Below are positions 59,348 through 64,000 of a DNA stretch of 64,000 bases, piece by piece. Made by a program: the position numbers and the translations under genes. This stretch comes from Odoribacter laneus YIT 12061. GTDB lineage: Bacteria > Bacteroidota > Bacteroidia > Bacteroidales > Marinifilaceae. The stretch covers positions 519,872-583,871 of the forward strand of contig NZ_JH594596.1 of NCBI RefSeq assembly GCF_000243215.1, given 5' to 3'. How positions within the stretch are numbered: the first letter of the stretch is position 1; every line of letters starts with the position of its first letter. The notes beneath the pieces are model-generated. The model was not told the DNA's origin. It saw only the letters and a program-made list of their open reading frames with translations, and did no database searches.

Positions 59348-59980
59348 ATGACAACACCTCTTATAGACAAAGCTTACCTGAAAACACAAGTTCAGGAGAA
59401 AGCGAAGTTGTTGCTCAGTGAAATCTCCGATGAAAATCTTAAATACTTCACTGAGGAAATTAAGAAACTTGCAGAGGGCATCCTCGAAACATATGTCTTT
59501 GACATCTACGATACATGTACAACCGGCGCATTTGCGATTAAAGATGACGACGTTTTACAATCGTTCTCCGACTTTAATTCGGGGTATCAGGCACAAATGT
59601 TAAAGTGGATAAGTGATAACGCACTGAAAGTTGAGCATATTGAAATCAACCTGCCGAAACCACCTGCCGAGACAGCCCCTAAAACCACAAATCCGCTTTA
59701 TTCCCTTGGAATAGGAACCGTTATTGCTACAGGGTTATTCATATTCACCAATGCGTGGGTGGCTTTAGCGGCTGAGGTACTAACCATTGCGATAGCGTAC
59801 AGACAGTATACCAAGAACGTAACCATTCAAAAGCATTACGCCCTTGAAAAAGAGCGTTATGCCCACGAGTTGAAAATCAAAAAAGACCAACTTATTCAAG
59901 GCCTCACGTTAGACCTTGAAAAATGGTTGGATAGAGGCAAAGCTGAGTCTGATAGAGTAATCGCATTTTTGGGTTTGTAA
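59348..59980 (+). CDS. small membrane protein with a two-helix hairpin
   Basis: No family recognised. 210 residues: helical N-terminal part (1-100), Pro-rich linker (102-115, LPKPPAETAPKTTNP), two adjoining membrane spans (about 117-134 and 136-151), then a helical cytoplasmic tail (155-210) rich in Lys/Glu. Spans joined by TNAW suggest a tight hairpin with both ends in the cytoplasm. It starts 7 nt after the GTPase and its stop is 2 nt before the ATPase start. It may tether the GTPase or ATPase to the membrane. Confidence 0.75.
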   Translation: MTTPLIDKAYLKTQVQEKAKLLLSEISDENLKYFTEEIKKLAEGILETYVFDIYDTCTTGAFAIKDDDVLQSFSDFNSGYQAQMLKWISDNALKVEHIEINLPKPPAETAPKTTNPLYSLGIGTVIATGLFIFTNAWVALAAEVLTIAIAYRQYTKNVTIQKHYALEKERYAHELKIKKDQLIQGLTLDLEKWLDRGKAESDRVIAFLGL

Positions 59981-59982
59981 TT

Positions 59983-62900
59983 ATGGAACAAGGCTTAACG
60001 AAACCATATAAAGAGGTCAATCTCGCAGAACAACTTGATTTGTTCCATGAGATTGTCACTCACGACTATCTGGCACTCTTGAATGAATGCCAGATAGTAC
60101 CGCTCAATCAGTCTGATAATACGACTATGAGGTGGTATAAAATCACCAAGATCGTCACCGAAAAAGACGTTTTTTTCGGTGACAAACTTTCCATGCTTTA
60201 TACCTCACTTCACGATACTGCTAAGAACGTCGTATTAGTTTTACATAAGGAAAACGAGGGTAATTTCGAACTATATTTGGGTGCCCGTGATTACTCAGGG
60301 AATAAACTCATTTCGGGTGAAATCCTCAAAGCTGGTCTTGAAGGCTATATGCCCGGCGTAAAAATTCAATCCTCAAAGTCGCTGAAACATATTCAATATG
60401 ACAAACCATTCATTACAAGTGTTTCTGCTTTAGGCTCTCTAAGAGATGATAAGAAAGACTCATTTGTTCAGGGGCTTGAACGCTTAATTGATGCGTCTTC
60501 TTCAATTCCGAAATTCACCGCATATTTTATCGCTGAAAATGTAAGTTCCGAACAGGCAAATTCAATGATAAATGCTTTCTGCAACATACAGTCGCAATTA
60601 TCTACTGTTTCGGAAGTTCATTTGACGTATTCAGACTCGGAAACAAAAGGTGTGTCAGACAGCATAACTCGTAGTTTCTCCGAAACTCTTACTGAGAATA
60701 TTTCTCGCACAGTCACTCGTACCGAAGGAACAAACGAAAATATTACCAACGGTGAGTCTGATAGCAACAGCCACTCTGATAATCGCAGTAAAAACATATT
60801 GCACTCTTTATGCTCTACTTTATTTGGCGGCAGGACTGGCAGTTCAGACAGCACTTCACATCAAACCAACTGGAGCAAACAAACCGGATGGAATGTTTCA
60901 ACCGCCGTAGGCGACCAATCTGGAACATCAACGGGTAAACAAAAAGGAGAAAGCAACCAGCATCAAGAAAATCAAAGCACTACTACCGGCACATCACGCC
61001 AAATTACCATTAAGAATTTTGCTCTACAAAATTTTATAAAGCTCATTGACAAGCAAGTTGAGCGTATAAATAATGGTATTCCATTTGGCTTATGGTCTGT
61101 TTCAACGTACTTCGTGGCCCCCACCGAAACCACTTCTGTCAAATTAGCCAACTTATATCGAGGTTGCATTATCGGAGAGGAGTCAGGAATTGAAAACTGC
61201 GCAATCAATACCTGGTGCAAACCAAGAGATTGTTCAGCTATCTACGAATATCTGACTAACTCTTTGCAGCCCCGCTTCATCTTCAATGGCATAAATGTGT
61301 CGCCGGGTACCGTTGTGACAAGCAAGGAGCTTGCTATTCATCTTTCGTTGCCCCAAACATCTGTTCCGGGCGTACTTGTTCGCGAAGAACAGCCTTTTGG
61401 TCGTAATGTTATCACTGATGATAAATATACCCCTGATAACTCAATCGCCATTGGTACCGTTCAACACCTTGGCGAAACATTCGAGGACGAAGTAGTAAGT
61501 TTGGGTATCAATGGATTATCCAAACACACTTTAGTAACTGGCACAACAGGTAGTGGTAAATCGAATACACTTTATCTCCTTTTATCAGAATTGATGAAGA
61601 AAGGAATAAAATTCCTTGTCATTGAACCTGCAAAAGGAGAATATAAAGAAGTATTCGGTTCAGACCCAAGCGTAATTGTTTACGGCAGCAATCCACGAAT
61701 TTCGGATTTACTTACAATAAATCCGTTTGCGTTTCCCGAAGACATAGATGTGTATGAACACATTGATGCTTTAGTAGAGATATTCAATGCTTGCTGGCCG
61801 ATGTATGCTGCTATGCCGCAAGTCCTCAAACATTCTATCATTGAGGCATATAAAACTTGTGGTTGGGATTTAGACAATTCATATAATCCCAACGGAGTTT
61901 TCCCGACTGTGGCTGATGTATTGGATAGCCTAAAAGACTACATCAACTCGTCAGAGTATTCTTCGGACACAAAAGGCGATTACAAGGGATCGTTAGAAAC
62001 CCGCTTGCAATCGTTGTGTGACGGCATTGTTGGGCGAATGTTCAATGGCACGCCCTTAAGCGACCAGCAATTATTTGACACAAATGTAATTATCGACATT
62101 TCAAGGGTTAAATCATCTGAAACCAAGTCGCTTATTATGGGTCTGCTTGTGCTGAAATTGAACGAATATCGTTCATCTGAGCACAAGGGTATGAACTTGC
62201 CACTTCGCCATATTACTGTTCTTGAAGAAGCCCACAACCTACTCAAAAGGACTTCTACCGCACAATCGGCTGAATCTTCGAATGTCGCAGGTATGGCCGT
62301 GGAAAAGATAGCAAACAGTATGGCTGAAATGCGTACATACGGCGAAGGTTTTATCATTGCAGACCAATCGCCATCAATGCTCGATCTTGCCGCTATACGA
62401 AATACTAATACAAAAATTCTCATGGCTCTTCCCGAAAAGGAAGATAGAGAAGCCGCTGGTAAATCCATCGGACTTGATGATAGCCACATTGAGGAAATAT
62501 CAAAACTGAAAACCGGTGAGGCCATCATCTATCAAACATCTTGGGAAGAACCTGTAAGAACAAAAGTTTTCTATTGCCCCATAGAAAGTACACCGTGGTC
62601 TTACAAATTCAGTTACTCATCATTAGACGCGCATAATTCAGCTGCTCTTGCAGAGATTTTTAATATTCTCTACAAATGCTATACTTCAGTTGGTGCTGAC
62701 ATTAACCGCGCTGAGTTCTTTGCATTGCTTGCCAAGTCAACCATCTCAGGAGGTAGACTTGGCAAAATCAAGCAAAAATTGAATAGCATAATAAAACCCT
62801 CTAATGATGACATTGCATTTATCTTTGTAACCATAGTAGGCACTTCAATTTTTGAATCCGCATCTAAATCTTCGGATGTGGATGTTATGAATGCAAACAT

Positions 62901-63042
62901 TACTCGCTCACTCTCAGAGGTAACAGGGCTTTCTGTTGATTCAAGAATGAGAACATTCTTGAATATGTATATGAAAGGTTGCAGCGACAGAATGAATAAT
63001 GCTTTTTACAAAGGTTGGCTTGAAGCCACATTAAACAAATAA
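59983..63042 (+). CDS. HerA/FtsK-like (DUF87) ATPase with Ser/Thr/Asn-rich insert
   Basis: A 1019-residue protein. The N-terminal part (1-210) is of unknown fold. Residues about 213-345 are extremely rich in Ser, Thr, Asn, Gln and Gly and likely disordered or fibrous. The HerA/VirB4-type ATPase domain (about 480-860) has Walker A GTTGSGKS (520-527), DUF87 landmark LTINPFAFPEDID (577-589), Walker B TVLEEAH (745-751) and the sensor IIADQSP (791-797). A helical C-terminal domain follows (880-1019). Such hexameric motors move DNA or protein. HerA proteins occur in several defence systems with nucleases or Sir2; here partners are a GTPase and a peptidase. Confidence 0.85.
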   Translation: MEQGLTKPYKEVNLAEQLDLFHEIVTHDYLALLNECQIVPLNQSDNTTMRWYKITKIVTEKDVFFGDKLSMLYTSLHDTAKNVVLVLHKENEGNFELYLGARDYSGNKLISGEILKAGLEGYMPGVKIQSSKSLKHIQYDKPFITSVSALGSLRDDKKDSFVQGLERLIDASSSIPKFTAYFIAENVSSEQANSMINAFCNIQSQLSTVSEVHLTYSDSETKGVSDSITRSFSETLTENISRTVTRTEGTNENITNGESDSNSHSDNRSKNILHSLCSTLFGGRTGSSDSTSHQTNWSKQTGWNVSTAVGDQSGTSTGKQKGESNQHQENQSTTTGTSRQITIKNFALQNFIKLIDKQVERINNGIPFGLWSVSTYFVAPTETTSVKLANLYRGCIIGEESGIENCAINTWCKPRDCSAIYEYLTNSLQPRFIFNGINVSPGTVVTSKELAIHLSLPQTSVPGVLVREEQPFGRNVITDDKYTPDNSIAIGTVQHLGETFEDEVVSLGINGLSKHTLVTGTTGSGKSNTLYLLLSELMKKGIKFLVIEPAKGEYKEVFGSDPSVIVYGSNPRISDLLTINPFAFPEDIDVYEHIDALVEIFNACWPMYAAMPQVLKHSIIEAYKTCGWDLDNSYNPNGVFPTVADVLDSLKDYINSSEYSSDTKGDYKGSLETRLQSLCDGIVGRMFNGTPLSDQQLFDTNVIIDISRVKSSETKSLIMGLLVLKLNEYRSSEHKGMNLPLRHITVLEEAHNLLKRTSTAQSAESSNVAGMAVEKIANSMAEMRTYGEGFIIADQSPSMLDLAAIRNTNTKILMALPEKEDREAAGKSIGLDDSHIEEISKLKTGEAIIYQTSWEEPVRTKVFYCPIESTPWSYKFSYSSLDAHNSAALAEIFNILYKCYTSVGADINRAEFFALLAKSTISGGRLGKIKQKLNSIIKPSNDDIAFIFVTIVGTSIFESASKSSDVDVMNANITRSLSEVTGLSVDSRMRTFLNMYMKGCSDRMNNAFYKGWLEATLNK

Positions 63043-63044
63043 TT

Positions 63045-64000
63045 ATGGACCCAATTACAGGTGCTATCGTAAAAGAAGTTGCTAAAGAAGCAGCTGAAAA
63101 AGTGGCAGAGAAATCTGCCGACATGGCTCTGAATTATACGGCCGATAAGATAGATGAAGCTACGCGACCGGATAAAGAGAGCAATGCACTCCGTACATGT
63201 GAGAAAATTACTAATGCAATCGAGGCTGGTACCCTATCGGATGCAGCTATTGAGACGAGAGTTGAAGCCTCGGCTCATAGTGCTTGCCTTTTCTTTGGTA
63301 TTCCCGATGCTGAATTAACAGAAGGTGGTGCTATTGGTGTGTATCGCAACTGCGATATATTCGTAGGTAACGATGTCTTTGAATATAATTTAGAGCAATT
63401 CAAAGATATGGGCTGCGTTTCGTTCGAGGATATGACCAAAGTTTGGGCACATGAATGCGGCCACCGCATTTTGCGCATGGACTTTCAAGAGCCTTGGCCC
63501 CAAGAACTTGGTGCAGATTTCTTCTCGGGTGTCCGCTCCGAAATGTTAGGATTGCCAAGTAGCAATTTTGAGGAAATGTTAGCTTCCACAAAAGCATCGC
63601 CTTCTCATCCTAACGGCATTATTAGAGTCAGGGCTATTGAATATGGCCGCGAGGTCGTTCGACAGCTCCAAGCGCAAGGCATAACCCCAACCATAGAGAA
63701 TTGCAAAGCAGCTTTTGCTAATTCACCCTTTGCTCAAGTCTCTCACGAAAATTTCCAAAGAGAGGGTAAATTGGCTGCTTTTGTAGATGATAAAGCATGG
63801 CACGAAAAGAACGCCAAAACAGCACAGGAAAACGCTAACTACTACACGAAAGAAGCTGCTAAAGCTGTAGAAAGAGGAGATTACTCTCACGCCAAAGACT
63901 TAGAACAGAAAGCCCAGTTCTATCAGCACAAGGCAAATGACGAGATGAAAGCAGCTTCTTCTTGTACTAAACTCGTTGATGCAGAAGCTACTACTGATAC
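63045..64000 (+). CDS. HExxH metallopeptidase (partial, runs off window)
   Basis: ATG at 63045, 2 nt after the ATPase stop; 318 residues are in the window with no stop. An Ala/Lys/Glu-rich helical start (1-40) precedes the peptidase part: HECGH (136-140, HExxH) followed 14 residues later by QELGADFF, whose Glu154 can be the third zinc ligand (gluzincin pattern), then a SHPNGIIRVRA segment like that in M48-type peptidases. A helical coiled-coil C-terminal part (about 255-318) is still running at the edge. It is likely cytoplasmic and controlled by the complex. Family not named. Confidence 0.75.
   Translation, partial: MDPITGAIVKEVAKEAAEKVAEKSADMALNYTADKIDEATRPDKESNALRTCEKITNAIEAGTLSDAAIETRVEASAHSACLFFGIPDAELTEGGAIGVYRNCDIFVGNDVFEYNLEQFKDMGCVSFEDMTKVWAHECGHRILRMDFQEPWPQELGADFFSGVRSEMLGLPSSNFEEMLASTKASPSHPNGIIRVRAIEYGREVVRQLQAQGITPTIENCKAAFANSPFAQVSHENFQREGKLAAFVDDKAWHEKNAKTAQENANYYTKEAAKAVERGDYSHAKDLEQKAQFYQHKANDEMKAASSCTKLVDAEATTD

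Noticed and set aside
61980-62528. 182-residue minus-strand ORF inside the HerA-like gene
   Set aside because: Antisense to the ATPase domain, low-complexity Ser-rich translation, no start signals.

Overview
The window is from a Bacteroidota genome, most likely an anaerobic gut-type Bacteroidales. The signs are many promoters of the TAnnTTTG (-7) / TTTG (-33) type, the ssb-gldE order, an HU / 29-residue basic peptide / RNase G cluster, DUF3127 and AsmA-like proteins, and a fermentative electron-bifurcating [FeFe]-hydrogenase. The genus cannot be fixed from sequence alone; an Odoribacter-like lineage is only a guess.

Layout. 1-3.1 kb: alpha/beta hydrolase, a DUF2089 regulator with a Yip1-like membrane protein, a 189-bp MITE-like element with 31-bp hairpin ends, and an SRAP (HMCES/YedK) protein. 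3.2-11.9 kb, all on the minus strand: a hydrogenase region. Upstream genes encode two DRTGG proteins, an anti-sigma-like ATPase, a hydrogenase-like Fe-S sensor with altered H-cluster motifs and a PHP phosphoesterase; downstream genes encode a HATPase protein, a [2Fe-2S] protein, HydB, HydA and HydC. 12-25.4 kb: a large HExxH/beta-propeller protein, an oversized LigA, ClpC, Lrp- and TetR-type regulators, a PafA-like phosphodiesterase that lost most metal ligands, gldE and ssb. 25.6-54 kb: ordinary core genes (HU, rng, dsbD, ychF, lolA, cdaA, purC, phoH, mazG, a 1076-residue multi-cofactor oxidoreductase, a CvfB-like protein, two FKBPs, lolD, tex, an AsmA protein) with two intergenic stretches that look like structured RNA.

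54.2-64 kb is an accessory island abutting tRNA-Lys(TTT). It holds an IS256-family element with 23-bp perfect inverted repeats, a tyrosine recombinase broken at both ends, and then a tight four-gene operon with codon use unlike the chromosome: a dynamin-like GTPase, a two-helix membrane protein, a HerA/FtsK-like (DUF87) ATPase with a long Ser/Thr/Asn-rich insert, and a HExxH metallopeptidase that runs off the window. Gaps inside the operon are 7, 2 and 2 nt. I know of no described system with this set of parts. Its place in a tRNA-linked island suggests, but does not prove, anti-phage or anti-plasmid defence acting at the membrane. It is the best candidate for a new system here.
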